Part shown: positions 34,266-43,042 of the stretch, piece by piece
Numbering within the stretch: position 1 is the stretch's first letter
How the letters are laid out: the number at the start of each line of letters is the position of its first letter
Source: CAZIZT01 sp964544085
Lineage (GTDB): Bacteria; Campylobacterota_A; Desulfurellia; Desulfurellales; Hippeaceae
Length of the DNA: 64,000 nucleotides
NCBI GenBank assembly: GCA_964544085.1
Contig: CAZIZT010000005.1
Span: forward strand, 1 to 64,000
Direction: 5' to 3'
The notes under the pieces: generated by a model
Told to the model about the DNA's origin: nothing
Databases searched by the model: none
The model's input: only the letters and a program-made list of their open reading frames with translations
Made by a program: the position numbers and the translations under genes

Positions 34266-35111
34266 CTACTTCCCTTTCACAGCAGCTTCAGCCTCATCGA
34301 ATTCCGGTCTTGCAAGTGGCGGTATCTTCTCCCTTACAGCCTCCATCGCTATAATTGGGGCATCGCCCTTGGCTATGTAGATAATGCCTGTCTTGAGAGC
34401 CTGTAGATAGGCTATGAAGTCTTCGTTCTTAAATTCAGCATATCTGGCCATGGGTCCAAAAATACCGTAACACAGCAAAAGACCAAGAAACGTACCGGTC
34501 AGCGCCGCTGCAATGTGTTCACCGATCACCAGAATGGAGCCCCCAAGCGCACCCATTGTAAGAATAACACCCATAACTGCTGCAACGATACCCATACCGG
34601 GCATCGATTCGGCGAGAATAGCCACCATTTTAGGCGGAGCTGAGATCTCTTTTTCAATAGACTCGATATTATCATCCAGCATCTCGTCGAGTTTCTCCAC
34701 CTCAATGCCAGTAACTACGTTCCTTAAGGCGTCTATCATCAGGTTGCGTGCCTCTTTGTTTTTCAAAAAGAAGGTTGCATCCTGCAAAATCGGTGATGAT
34801 TCCGGATCATCAACTATTGCTTCGAGCGAAAGAATACCGTCCTTTCTCACTTTGGTTGAGAGATCGTAGATGATCTTCAGCAACTCCAGATACACTTTTT
34901 TGTTGTAGGGATCCGGTTTAGCTATGCCCAGTATAACACCAAAAGCTCCCTTCAGAGCACTTGGAGAGGCGGTGGCAAGCAACATTCCGAAAAATGCACC
35001 CAGCAAAACCATGTACTCGCCAATCTGGATAAGCACAGCCGGGTTGCCGCCCTCGTATACAAACGCACCCACAACCGCAAGCAGTGTGAATACTATGCCT
35101 CCAGCGTTCAT
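34266..35111 (-). CDS. motA: Flagellar motor stator protein MotA
   Basis: Stator subunit with four membrane helices: GGIVFTLLAVVGAFVY, a second helix MVLLGAFFGMLLATA, then a cytoplasmic loop with the motor-contact charges (VEKLDEMLDD region), and helices three and four in MPGMGIVAAVMGVILTMGAL and AALTGTFLGLLLCYGIFGP, which includes the conserved proline. Length 281. The ATG has the ribosome site cggaggtgg and lies just behind a sigma-28 type promoter. Confidence 0.95.
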   Translation of the reverse strand: MNAGGIVFTLLAVVGAFVYEGGNPAVLIQIGEYMVLLGAFFGMLLATASPSALKGAFGVILGIAKPDPYNKKVYLELLKIIYDLSTKVRKDGILSLEAIVDDPESSPILQDATFFLKNKEARNLMIDALRNVVTGIEVEKLDEMLDDNIESIEKEISAPPKMVAILAESMPGMGIVAAVMGVILTMGALGGSILVIGEHIAAALTGTFLGLLLCYGIFGPMARYAEFKNEDFIAYLQALKTGIIYIAKGDAPIIAMEAVREKIPPLARPEFDEAEAAVKGK

Positions 35112-35145
35112 ACCACCTCCGTTTTCAAATCAAGCCTATTAAGAT

Positions 35146-35172
35146 AAATCGGCAGCCTGCCCTATTTGTTTA
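35146..35172 (-). promoter_or_regulatory. Sigma-28 (FliA) promoter for motA-motB
   Basis: On the minus strand, TAAA (35169-35172), 15 bases, then GCCGATTT (35146-35153), against the FliA consensus TAAA-N15-GCCGATAA. It occupies the short gap between paaK and motA. This is the expected class of promoter for stator genes. Confidence 0.75.
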
Positions 35173-35173
35173 A

Positions 35174-36451
35174 TCATTTTTTTCTCTTGTCAATAACTCT
35201 GACAGCTTTCCCCTGCGGTCTCTCTATTGTTCCCTCAGGCACTATCTGCAGCTCACAGTGAAAACCGAGAAAATCGTAGAGCTCCTGTCCAAGTCTTCTA
35301 AGCTCATCAGGGTTCAACCTACCCCTGCGCTCGGCGACAATGGTCATTGCCCCCTTGCCTTTTACCTCTTCCAGAACGATATGGTAGTACGGCGAGAGCT
35401 TTTCGTACCTCATCAGTATCTTTTCAATCTGGCTCGGATAGAAATTAACGCCCTTAACCTTCAACATGTCGTCTGTCCTGCCCTTAAGCCTGTCCACCCT
35501 TAAATGTGTTCTTCCGCAATCACAAGGCTCTCTGGAAATTATGCTTGTTATATCACGCGTTCTGTAGCGAATTAGTGGCAGTCCTTCTCTAGTCAATGTT
35601 GTAATTACCATCTCACCTTCTTCTTTGTCTTCCACAACCTCCCCTGTCGAGGGATCGATAATCTCCACGTAGTAGTGATCTTCCCAAACGTGTATACCAT
35701 TTTTCGCTTCGCAATCTATGCCAAGACCAACGCCACCGCTTTCTGTCATGCCGATTATGTCGTAGGTATCTACATTCATCTCCTCCTCGATGCGTTTTCT
35801 CATCTCGTTACTCCAGGTCTCAGCACCGAGTATGGCAACCCTCAGCCGGGTTTTTGAGAAATCAAAACCGATCTCATTGGCAACCTCGATCAACCTCAAT
35901 GGGTACGAAGCAATGGCACCTATAACAGTGGTATGAAGATCCTGAATAAATTTAAGCTGCAGACGTGTTCTACCTGCACCTATAGGTATGATAAACGCAC
36001 CTATCTTCTCTGCACCGTAATGAAATCCAAAACCACCGTTGAACAGCCCGAAAGATGGTGTAATCTGAATCCTATCCCTATCTGTCACACCAGCAGCATA
36101 ATAGCAGCGGGCCATCACCTCACCCCACTGCTCTATATCGGATCTTGTCATCACATTTATTACCGGTGTACCCGTTGTGCCAGAACTCATGTGCATGCGC
36201 ATCCATTGTCTGTCGTCATCTACCGTAATGTGTTTAAACGGATAGGCTTCTCTAAGATCATCCTTGGTTGTAAAGGGTAGTTTTTTTACATCATCCAGTC
36301 TCACAATGTCTTCCGGTTCAATGCCCTCAAACTTTTTCTTTAAGACGGAATTTGAGTTTTTGATGCGCCTAAGCGTCCTTCTTATACCTTCAAGTTGTAG
36401 TTTTTTGAGTTCCTCCTGCGGGAGCGTCTCCATTTTAGTGTTAAAAATCAT
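35174..36451 (-). CDS. paaK: Phenylacetate--CoA ligase family protein
   Basis: Adenylate-forming enzyme producing aryl-acetyl-CoA (or the reverse with ADP/AMP coupling). Seen: the phosphate loop HMSSGTTGTPVINV, GAETWSNEMRKRIEEEM, DIIGMTESGGVGLG, the hinge GEMVITTLTREGLPLIRYRTRDIT, CDCGRTHLRVDRLKGRTDDMLKVKGVNFYPSQIE and the C-terminal PAAK domain. Length 425. It follows iorB with an 11-base overlap, a common pairing: the oxidoreductase makes arylacetyl-CoA and the ligase interconverts it with the free acid, recovering or spending ATP. In this anaerobic setting, aromatic amino acid fermentation is the likely use. Confidence 0.92.
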   Translation of the reverse strand: MIFNTKMETLPQEELKKLQLEGIRRTLRRIKNSNSVLKKKFEGIEPEDIVRLDDVKKLPFTTKDDLREAYPFKHITVDDDRQWMRMHMSSGTTGTPVINVMTRSDIEQWGEVMARCYYAAGVTDRDRIQITPSFGLFNGGFGFHYGAEKIGAFIIPIGAGRTRLQLKFIQDLHTTVIGAIASYPLRLIEVANEIGFDFSKTRLRVAILGAETWSNEMRKRIEEEMNVDTYDIIGMTESGGVGLGIDCEAKNGIHVWEDHYYVEIIDPSTGEVVEDKEEGEMVITTLTREGLPLIRYRTRDITSIISREPCDCGRTHLRVDRLKGRTDDMLKVKGVNFYPSQIEKILMRYEKLSPYYHIVLEEVKGKGAMTIVAERRGRLNPDELRRLGQELYDFLGFHCELQIVPEGTIERPQGKAVRVIDKRKK

Positions 36452-36908
36452 TTTTCAAACCCCTCTCAAAACACTTTTTATTTTCAATGGCATTCTTAAA
36501 GCCATCAAGCACTGCTATAGCATCATCCTTTCCAAAAAGCGAGTTTTCAACAACAAATCTGCCCAACAGGTATGAACTGGAAAACCTGATATCCCCACAG
36601 CTATTGACTATTTTTAGCTTTTCCTCGTCCGAAAGCCGGAGTAGCTTACCATCGGGCAGAAGAAAACCCCTTGCATATTCGAGATACTCATCGGAAAACA
36701 GAAGCACATGGTGCGCTTCGCCTGGCAGGATAAAGGGGCTCATTGATGCCCCGATCTTCATATAGATCTCCACCATGCCACCCTTTTTTGCCATGCCGTG
36801 AATCTCCGTGGATATCACCTCCATCGATCTGTTCATGGCCATAGCGGCTATCATGTGAGAGAGCGAAACCGCCCCCATTCCCCCAACACCAATTATGACA
36901 ATCTTCAT
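36441..36908 (-). CDS. iorB: Indolepyruvate oxidoreductase subunit beta IorB (short)
   Basis: Gamma/delta-type subunit of indolepyruvate:ferredoxin oxidoreductase. Seen: VIIGVGGMGAVSLSHMIAAMA (binding loop, with Met in place of the usual Gln) and VISTEIHGMAKKGGMVEIYMKIG. At 155 residues it is about 40 shorter than the usual 190-200; the missing part is in the C-terminal half. It has no internal stop and is embedded between iorA (4-base overlap) and paaK, so it is probably functional. Confidence 0.88.
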   Translation of the reverse strand: MKIVIIGVGGMGAVSLSHMIAAMAMNRSMEVISTEIHGMAKKGGMVEIYMKIGASMSPFILPGEAHHVLLFSDEYLEYARGFLLPDGKLLRLSDEEKLKIVNSCGDIRFSSSYLLGRFVVENSLFGKDDAIAVLDGFKNAIENKKCFERGLKNDF

Positions 36909-38701
36909 TCTCTCACCTTTATCGCATCAAATGGACATGAGTATACACATTGACCGCACATGATACAGGTTGCCTTATCTATCCTGACCTTGCCTTGATC
37001 AAAAACAAGCGATGGACACTCAAATTCGTCTATACAGAGCTTACAGCCCCTGCATAGCCCCTCGTCCACGTATACATCGCTAAACCTGACATTGCCCTGG
37101 GGGTTGTATACACATTGATGTCTGAGAATCAAGCATGCCACACCGGAATCACTCGTGATGTATTTCTTGGCTCTTGTTAGAATCTCCATCACAGACTCAA
37201 CGTTGTACGGATCTTCAACGATAACAAACTGAACACCACAGGAGCGTACTATATCTTCTATGCTAACGGGTTTTACCCTTTCGCCACTTGAATTCTCCTC
37301 ATTCTGGGGCGTTTTCTGTTGTCCCGTCATTGCAACGGTTGAGTTATCGAGAATAACAAGCAGAAAGCTTGCATTGTTGTGTACAGCATTGATTAACGGT
37401 TGAATGCCCGAGTGAAAGAATGTTGAGTCTCCTATCGTTGCCACTATGGGTTTCCTCTTCTGCCCAAGCCTGTAGGCTGTATCAAAACCAAATGCAAATG
37501 AGACACTTGCACCCATGCAGTGCACTGTATCCACAGCTTTCAGGTTCAGCCCAAGCGTGTAGCATCCTATATCGCCGGTGTAGATACAGTCATCACCAAA
37601 CACCTTCTTTATGGCAAAAAAGGCACTCCTGTGACCACATCCAGGACACAGTGAGGGCCTTTTAAACGGTTTTGACGCTGTCTGGTAGGTTCGTTTTAAG
37701 GTGATTAAACCCAGCTTCTTCAGTAAACCCTCTATTACATCTGGCGTTAACTCACCTGCAAATGGCACAAAACCATCCAGTCTTCCTCGCAGACTGCTTC
37801 TATCTGTAAGCTGCATTTCAACCACAGGGTAGCTCTCTTCAACCACCAGATTGCAGCACCCCTCATGATCCTTGAGCATTCTTTGTAAGGGCTCTACATT
37901 CAACGGATAGGGCATCTCAACCTTTATGAGTTTTACATCTGCCTCAAGGTTATACTTTTCCACGATATCAAACAGGTACGAAAAGCTGATACCCGAAGTG
38001 ATAATAACACTCTCACCGTCAAAAAATTCAAGCAAACTACTATTTGTCTGCCTTATTCTTTCTATTTTCTCATTCAGTTCCCTGTGGAGAATGTAGCGAA
38101 AGTGCGGCGTAGCCGCGTACCTGTCGGTCTGCTTCTTAAAGTTCACCTCTATTTTTCCACCAGAGATACCTGATGTTTCAATATCCTGTCGCGAGTGGGA
38201 GATCCTCGTAAGCGTCCTTAACATGACAGGAATTGAATACTCCCTGCTCAAATCAAGAGCGCGTTTAGCCATCTCATAAGCCTCTTTAGGCGAAGAGGGA
38301 TCCAGCACAGGTATCTTGGCAAACATGGCGAGAAACCTTGAATCCTGTTCCGTTTGAGAAGAGTGGGGTCCCGGATCATCAGCACTGACAACAACCAATC
38401 CCCCGGGTGTACCCACCATGGCGGTATTCATAAACGGATCCATGGCAACATTCAAACCCACCTGTTTGCAGGTAAAAGCAGAAGGAACACCGGCAATAGA
38501 CGCAGCCGTTGCCTCTTCGAATGCACTTTTTTCGTTTACCGACCACTCAAAATAGGCATCCAGATTATGCATCTTTTTGAGTTTTATGGCGGTGGGTAAA
38601 ATCTCACTCGATGGTGTGCCAGGGTATCCGGTCAGAAAGCGTACACCAGCCTCAACCAATCCGAAACCAATAGCCTCGTTGCCCGATAGAAAGAGTTTCA
38701 C
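36905..38701 (-). CDS. iorA: Indolepyruvate ferredoxin oxidoreductase subunit alpha IorA
   Basis: Catalytic subunit that decarboxylates arylpyruvates to arylacetyl-CoA, passing electrons to ferredoxin. Seen: N-terminal GNEAIGFGLVEAGVRFLTGYPGTPSSEI, the thiamine-diphosphate region GDIGCYTLGL and TIGDSTFFHSGIQPLINAVHN, and two C-terminal [4Fe-4S] ferredoxin motifs, CRGCKLCIDEFECPSLVF and CIMCGQCVYSCPFDAIKV. Length 598. GTG start; 9 bases after hemE. Confidence 0.95.
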   Translation of the reverse strand: MKLFLSGNEAIGFGLVEAGVRFLTGYPGTPSSEILPTAIKLKKMHNLDAYFEWSVNEKSAFEEATAASIAGVPSAFTCKQVGLNVAMDPFMNTAMVGTPGGLVVVSADDPGPHSSQTEQDSRFLAMFAKIPVLDPSSPKEAYEMAKRALDLSREYSIPVMLRTLTRISHSRQDIETSGISGGKIEVNFKKQTDRYAATPHFRYILHRELNEKIERIRQTNSSLLEFFDGESVIITSGISFSYLFDIVEKYNLEADVKLIKVEMPYPLNVEPLQRMLKDHEGCCNLVVEESYPVVEMQLTDRSSLRGRLDGFVPFAGELTPDVIEGLLKKLGLITLKRTYQTASKPFKRPSLCPGCGHRSAFFAIKKVFGDDCIYTGDIGCYTLGLNLKAVDTVHCMGASVSFAFGFDTAYRLGQKRKPIVATIGDSTFFHSGIQPLINAVHNNASFLLVILDNSTVAMTGQQKTPQNEENSSGERVKPVSIEDIVRSCGVQFVIVEDPYNVESVMEILTRAKKYITSDSGVACLILRHQCVYNPQGNVRFSDVYVDEGLCRGCKLCIDEFECPSLVFDQGKVRIDKATCIMCGQCVYSCPFDAIKVRE

Positions 38702-38710
38702 AGCTTCCTG

Positions 38711-39730
38711 TTAACCTCCCGTATCTGTGTAGTCTGCCTTATAGTAATCGAAATTGTGTACAACATCCACAAGGAGTCTGGCAAGATCTGGATTGCTTGA
38801 GGGTAAAACGCCATGACCGAGATTTACAATGTGAGCTATACCAACAGTTGTTCCAAGTAGCCTCTCCACATGCTTAATCAGGGTCTCCCTATCCGTCAGC
38901 AAGAGCGTATTATCCAGATTTCCCTGCACTACCTTGCCAGTTTCTCTATGTAACTCCATTAGATCCTCACGCCAATCCACACTCAAACAATTCACGCCCA
39001 ACTCCTTTATAGCATACCTCAAATGGCGCGAATTCTTTATGTAGTAAATGGTTTTCGCATCAACAGCCGTAGCAATTCTATCCACATAGGGGAAAACGAA
39101 CCTGGAATATACAGTATCCGTCAGAATGCCTGCCCAGCTATCAAATATCTGAACAGCGTCACAACCGGCTGCAACCTGCATCCTCAAATACTCAACAGTC
39201 AAGTTGCTCAAACGATCCATAAGAGACAAAAAGGCATCAGGGTAGGCATATATATATGCTCTGATGGCTGAAAACTCATCCTGAGAACCAAAGAGGTAAC
39301 AGGCAAGTGTAAAGGGTGAAGCTGCAAACCCAATAAGTGGATAGTCAGGAGCCAGGCTCTTTACAAGCCTGATAGTTTCTGCAACAAATTCAATTGATTC
39401 AAGATCCGTCTGAGTACCAAGGTTGTTTATATCAATATTCTCCACAATCGGCGCATAACCGTCTGCGTATTTGAGCTTTGCACCAATGGCAAGCAGGGGT
39501 ATAAGAATATCCGAAAACAGAACCAGCGCATCAACACCTAACTCCCTCTGCGGCATAACCGTTACCTCAGCTGCAATCTCAGGAGTGGTGCACATGGTCA
39601 AAAAGTCGTACCTATCGCGCAGGTCACGATAGGGTTTCAGAAACCTGCCAGCCTGCCTCATGAGCCAGACCGGTCTTGGATATATTACCTCGCCATCAAG
39701 CGTCTTTAAGAAGAGCGTTAATCTATCCAT
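38711..39730 (-). CDS. hemE: Uroporphyrinogen decarboxylase HemE
   Basis: Decarboxylates uroporphyrinogen III to coproporphyrinogen III in haem synthesis. Seen: PVWLMRQAGRFLKPYRDLR with the substrate-binding motif, ALVLFSDILIPLLAIGAKL, LIGFAASPFTLACYL, QIFDSWAGILT and the C-terminal NLGHGVLPSSNPD. I place the start at the ATG at 39730 (MDRLTLFL), right after the polA stop, giving 339 residues; an ATG at 39745 inside polA is the alternative. Confidence 0.95.
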   Translation of the reverse strand: MDRLTLFLKTLDGEVIYPRPVWLMRQAGRFLKPYRDLRDRYDFLTMCTTPEIAAEVTVMPQRELGVDALVLFSDILIPLLAIGAKLKYADGYAPIVENIDINNLGTQTDLESIEFVAETIRLVKSLAPDYPLIGFAASPFTLACYLFGSQDEFSAIRAYIYAYPDAFLSLMDRLSNLTVEYLRMQVAAGCDAVQIFDSWAGILTDTVYSRFVFPYVDRIATAVDAKTIYYIKNSRHLRYAIKELGVNCLSVDWREDLMELHRETGKVVQGNLDNTLLLTDRETLIKHVERLLGTTVGIAHIVNLGHGVLPSSNPDLARLLVDVVHNFDYYKADYTDTGG

Positions 39731-39734
39731 GGTC

Positions 39735-42146
39735 CTATTTCGCATCAAGCCAGTTGTCAGCAGCCTGTATGTGAACCTTCAGTGGTACTCTGAATTTTGC
39801 CACATTTTCCATTGTTTTTCTCGTCAGCTGAATAGCCTCATCCACGATCGACTCATGTGCTTCAATGAGCAGCTCGTCATGGACCTGCAAAACCATGTGA
39901 GCATCCAAATCTTTAAGTAAATCACCCAGTCTTACCATGGCAATTTTGATTATATCGGCTGCAGTGCCCTGTATAACAGCGTTAACTGCAGCTCTTTCTT
40001 CGAAGCTGGCAACCCTTTTGTCGGGTGAATTAATATTTGCGAAGTATCTTCTGCGTCTGAAGAAGGTCTCAACATAACCATCCTTTTTGGCTTTCTCTAT
40101 AGTCGAGTCAATAAATTCCCTGACTCTTTTGAAACGCTCAAAGTAACGCTGTATGATCTCCTGAGCCTTTTTCCTTTCAATACCAAGCGTTCTGGCAAGG
40201 GAGACATAACCCATGCCGTAGATAATACCGAAGTTCACCGTTTTGGCAATGCGGCGAAGGTTGTGATCCACCATGGAGGGGTGAACACCGAATAGCCTGA
40301 CAGCCGTCTGGGTGTGTACATCCTCATCCCTTTCGAAAATACCGACAAGCTCCGGATCTTCCGACATGTGTGCAAGCACCCTTAGCTCAATCTGTGAATA
40401 ATCCGAGCAAACAAGCTTGTAACCCTTCTCTGCAACAACAGATCTGCGAATACCGGCATGTATCTCATCGTCCCCTGCGGGTAGATTCTGCAGATTCGGA
40501 TTTGATGATGAAAGCCGACCGGTAGAAGTAGCAGTCTGGTTGAATGTTGTGTGCAGTCTGTTGTTTTCATCCACCTTTTCTATAAAGGGCACAACATATG
40601 TGGAAACAACCTTTACAATCTCCCTATATGCAAGAATCAGGGTTGCTATCTCGTGATCCTTGGAAAGTGCAAGAAGGGTCTCCGAATCGGTTGAGTAGCC
40701 GGTTTTGGTTTTCTTGAGTGGTTTTATGCCGAGCTTTTCGAAGAGTATGCGTTGTAATTCCTTCGTTGAGTTTATATTGAATCTCTCACCCGCAAGAGCA
40801 TATATGCGACTCTCATACTCTTTCTGCTTGTTTTCAAGCTCATTTTTGAATTTTATCAGATAATCGACGTTTATCTTGACGCCACGTTTTTCCATCTTGT
40901 ACAGAACAACTGAAAGTGGTGTCTCCACATCCCACAACAGGCTGCTCATGTTGTAGTTTTCAATCAGTTGCTGGCTCTTACTCAGTGCAAGTGACAGTTT
41001 ACCCGCCAGAGATGAGACGCTATTTACAGAAAGGTGCATCTTCGGATCTGCAAGCTCGAAGCAGCCATCTGGATTGCCCTGGGAATCTGAGTGAATAAGG
41101 TAGCACGCAAGCTTGATATCGTAGGGCAGCCGATCAAATTCGCATCCCAGCCATAGTAATTCCTTCAAACCGTAAACGGCAAAATCACCGCCAAATTGCC
41201 CCGGTTGAGCCCTTTTTAATTCTCCGTTCTCAATAAGCTTTAATTCACCATCGTAAAAAAGAATGGGCCTGTCTGTTTTAGCTACCTGCGCATCCTGTGG
41301 ATGTTCATCGGCAAACTCCTTCAGAAGGGATTTAAAACCGAAACGAATAAAGAATTCCCTGATTCTGTCAACATCCTTTCTCTTGCGTCTGAGCCTTTCC
41401 ACATCAATCTCGATTGGTACATCACATCTGATCGTTGTCAGTTGCTTGTATAAAAGCAGGTTTCCATCATCTTCTATGGCCTTCTTTAGTCGTGGTTTCA
41501 ACTCAGAGAGATGCTGCAAAATGCCCTCGCAGCTATCATATCTGGCAAGTAGCTCCCTTGCTGTCTTTGGTCCTATGGACTTAACACCCGGCACGTTATC
41601 TATCGAATCACCGACAAGCGCCAGATAATCAGCCACCTGAGACGGCTTCACACCCAACTTCTCATAAACAGCGCTTTCATCATAGGTAATCTTTTTAACC
41701 GGATCGTACAGCAGCACACGGTTGTTTTCAACCATCTGAAACAGATCCTTGTCGTTAGCCACAATGATGATTTTGAATTCATTCTTTAATCGAGCTGCGA
41801 ATGTTGCAATTAGATCGTCCGCCTCATAGCCATCGAGTTCCACTATCTCTATCCCGAAATAACCTATGAGTTCCTTTATGGGCTCCACCTGAACAGATAA
41901 TTCATCCGGCATGGGTGGTCTGTTTTCCTTGTAGTGCTCGAATAGATCAACCCTGAAGGTCTTCTGTTTTGTATCGAACATAACCGCGATGTACTCAGGG
42001 TTTTTCCTATCAAGATCCAGTAGCATGCGTGCAAACCCAAAGATAGCACCGGTAGGATGACCATTGTACGACAAAGAGCCCATAGCATAATGAAATCTGT
42101 ATAGGAATGAACTACCATCGATAAGATAGAGCATCTTCTCCTTCAT
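39735..42146 (-). CDS. polA: DNA polymerase I
   Basis: Repair and Okazaki-fragment polymerase. Domains: 5' nuclease (about 1-265, with YLIDGSSFLYRFHYA, ELDGYEADDLIAT, ANDKDLFQMV and YLALVGDSIDNVPG), a shortened middle region (about 290-400) and the polymerase domain (QTATSTGRLSSSNPNLQNLP, CSDYSQIELRVLAHMSED, RRIAKTVNFGIIYGMG, LQVHDELLIEA). The middle region shows no DxE exonuclease motif, so proofreading is probably absent, as in Taq. Length 803. The start ATG is not preceded by a ribosome site; a second ATG four codons on would also align (MLYLIDGSS). Confidence 0.95.
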   Translation of the reverse strand: MKEKMLYLIDGSSFLYRFHYAMGSLSYNGHPTGAIFGFARMLLDLDRKNPEYIAVMFDTKQKTFRVDLFEHYKENRPPMPDELSVQVEPIKELIGYFGIEIVELDGYEADDLIATFAARLKNEFKIIIVANDKDLFQMVENNRVLLYDPVKKITYDESAVYEKLGVKPSQVADYLALVGDSIDNVPGVKSIGPKTARELLARYDSCEGILQHLSELKPRLKKAIEDDGNLLLYKQLTTIRCDVPIEIDVERLRRKRKDVDRIREFFIRFGFKSLLKEFADEHPQDAQVAKTDRPILFYDGELKLIENGELKRAQPGQFGGDFAVYGLKELLWLGCEFDRLPYDIKLACYLIHSDSQGNPDGCFELADPKMHLSVNSVSSLAGKLSLALSKSQQLIENYNMSSLLWDVETPLSVVLYKMEKRGVKINVDYLIKFKNELENKQKEYESRIYALAGERFNINSTKELQRILFEKLGIKPLKKTKTGYSTDSETLLALSKDHEIATLILAYREIVKVVSTYVVPFIEKVDENNRLHTTFNQTATSTGRLSSSNPNLQNLPAGDDEIHAGIRRSVVAEKGYKLVCSDYSQIELRVLAHMSEDPELVGIFERDEDVHTQTAVRLFGVHPSMVDHNLRRIAKTVNFGIIYGMGYVSLARTLGIERKKAQEIIQRYFERFKRVREFIDSTIEKAKKDGYVETFFRRRRYFANINSPDKRVASFEERAAVNAVIQGTAADIIKIAMVRLGDLLKDLDAHMVLQVHDELLIEAHESIVDEAIQLTRKTMENVAKFRVPLKVHIQAADNWLDAK

Positions 42147-42153
42147 GGGCTAC

Positions 42154-42182
42154 AAACTACAAAATTTTGCACAATTAGTCCA
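42154..42182 (-). promoter_or_regulatory. Possible polA promoter (leaderless)
   Basis: Minus-strand TGGACT (42177-42182) and TAGTTT (42154-42159) are 17 bases apart; the -10-like box ends 7 bases before the polA ATG. The boxes are modest, but the spacing repeats what is seen before dppC, the LysM gene and cobQ. Confidence 0.35.
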
Positions 42183-42213
42183 CAGTGAAATTTGGATGTT
42201 GCCTTCGTATTGA

Positions 42214-42242
42214 TTGAAGTTCACGTTTAAATTTGCTATCTA
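42214..42242 (+). promoter_or_regulatory. Probable promoter for the dppC-type permease operon (leaderless)
   Basis: TTGAAG (42214-42219) and TATCTA (42237-42242), 17 bases apart. The -10 ends 8 bases before the ATG at 42251, which has no ribosome site. Confidence 0.5.
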
Positions 42243-42250
42243 TTCAAACG

Positions 42251-43042
42251 ATGAAAAAGAAAGGAATAGATCTGCTGTTCTGGTTCAGCGTATTTTTCAT
42301 TGCTTTAATCATTATTAGCGCTATCTTTGCGCCCTACATCGCACCCTACAATCCGTATGCAATCAATCCGCATGCCATACTACAACCGCCCAGTGCCGAG
42401 CACCTGTTTGGTACAGATAGAATCGGCAGGGACGTGTTCTCAAGAATGGTTTATGCAAGCCGTATCTCTATCGAGGTTTCCCTTATAGCTGTTGGCATAT
42501 CAACGGTTATAGGCGTGTTTATTGGCGCCATAAGCGGATATTTCTCCGGCTGGGTTGACAGCCTGCTTATGCGATTCACCGACATCATGCTGACCTTCCC
42601 CGTGTTTTTCCTTATTCTAACTGTGGTTGTCGTAATAGGCCCAAGTATCTTCAATGTAATGGTCGTGATAGGTCTTACCGGTTGGATGGGTGTGGCGAGA
42701 ATAGTGCGAGCAGAGGTGTTAAAGATCAAAGAGATGAACTACATACATGCAGCCAAGCTGCTTGGTAAGAGCGATTTCTATGTGATCCTGAAACATGTCA
42801 TACCCAACGCCCTTTCACCTGTCGTGGTCTATGCCACATTGGGCATAGGCAGTGCAATACTGACAGAATCTGGATTGAGCTTCCTGGGCCTTGGTGTGCA
42901 GCCCCCGACTGCAAGCTGGGGTAGTATCCTCTCAGAGGGTAAGGATGTTATCGATATAGCCTGGTGGATCAGTTTCTTTCCGGGCGCTGTCATCTTTCTG
43001 ACCGTGGTTAGCTTCACAATAATTGGCGAAAAGTTGAAATAA
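42251..43042 (+). CDS. Oligopeptide/dipeptide-type ABC transporter permease (DppC/OppC family)
   Basis: Inner-membrane permease of 263 residues with six predicted helices; an N-terminal helix (FWFSVFFIALIIISAIFAP) followed by the OppC_N-type motif HLFGTDRIGRDVFSRMVYASR and the ABC-binding EAA loop EMNYIHAAKLLGKSDFYVILKHVIPN. The end AWWISFFPGAVIFLTVVSFTIIGEKL is typical. Members import di- or oligopeptides or nickel. It stands alone: no DppB, binding protein or ATPase is adjacent, but an OppF/DppF-type ATPase lies at 53812. The TTG at 42233 is rejected in favour of the ATG at 42251. Confidence 0.85.
   Translation: MKKKGIDLLFWFSVFFIALIIISAIFAPYIAPYNPYAINPHAILQPPSAEHLFGTDRIGRDVFSRMVYASRISIEVSLIAVGISTVIGVFIGAISGYFSGWVDSLLMRFTDIMLTFPVFFLILTVVVVIGPSIFNVMVVIGLTGWMGVARIVRAEVLKIKEMNYIHAAKLLGKSDFYVILKHVIPNALSPVVVYATLGIGSAILTESGLSFLGLGVQPPTASWGSILSEGKDVIDIAWWISFFPGAVIFLTVVSFTIIGEKLK

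Noticed and set aside
35150..35160. GGCAGGCTGCC palindrome as a terminator after paaK
   Set aside because: It would have a one-base loop and no T-run follows; the bases are better explained as part of the sigma-28 promoter spacer and -10.
42233..42250. TTG at 42233 as the start of the dppC-type permease
   Set aside because: It adds six poorly matching residues and falls inside the promoter; the ATG at 42251 aligns better.
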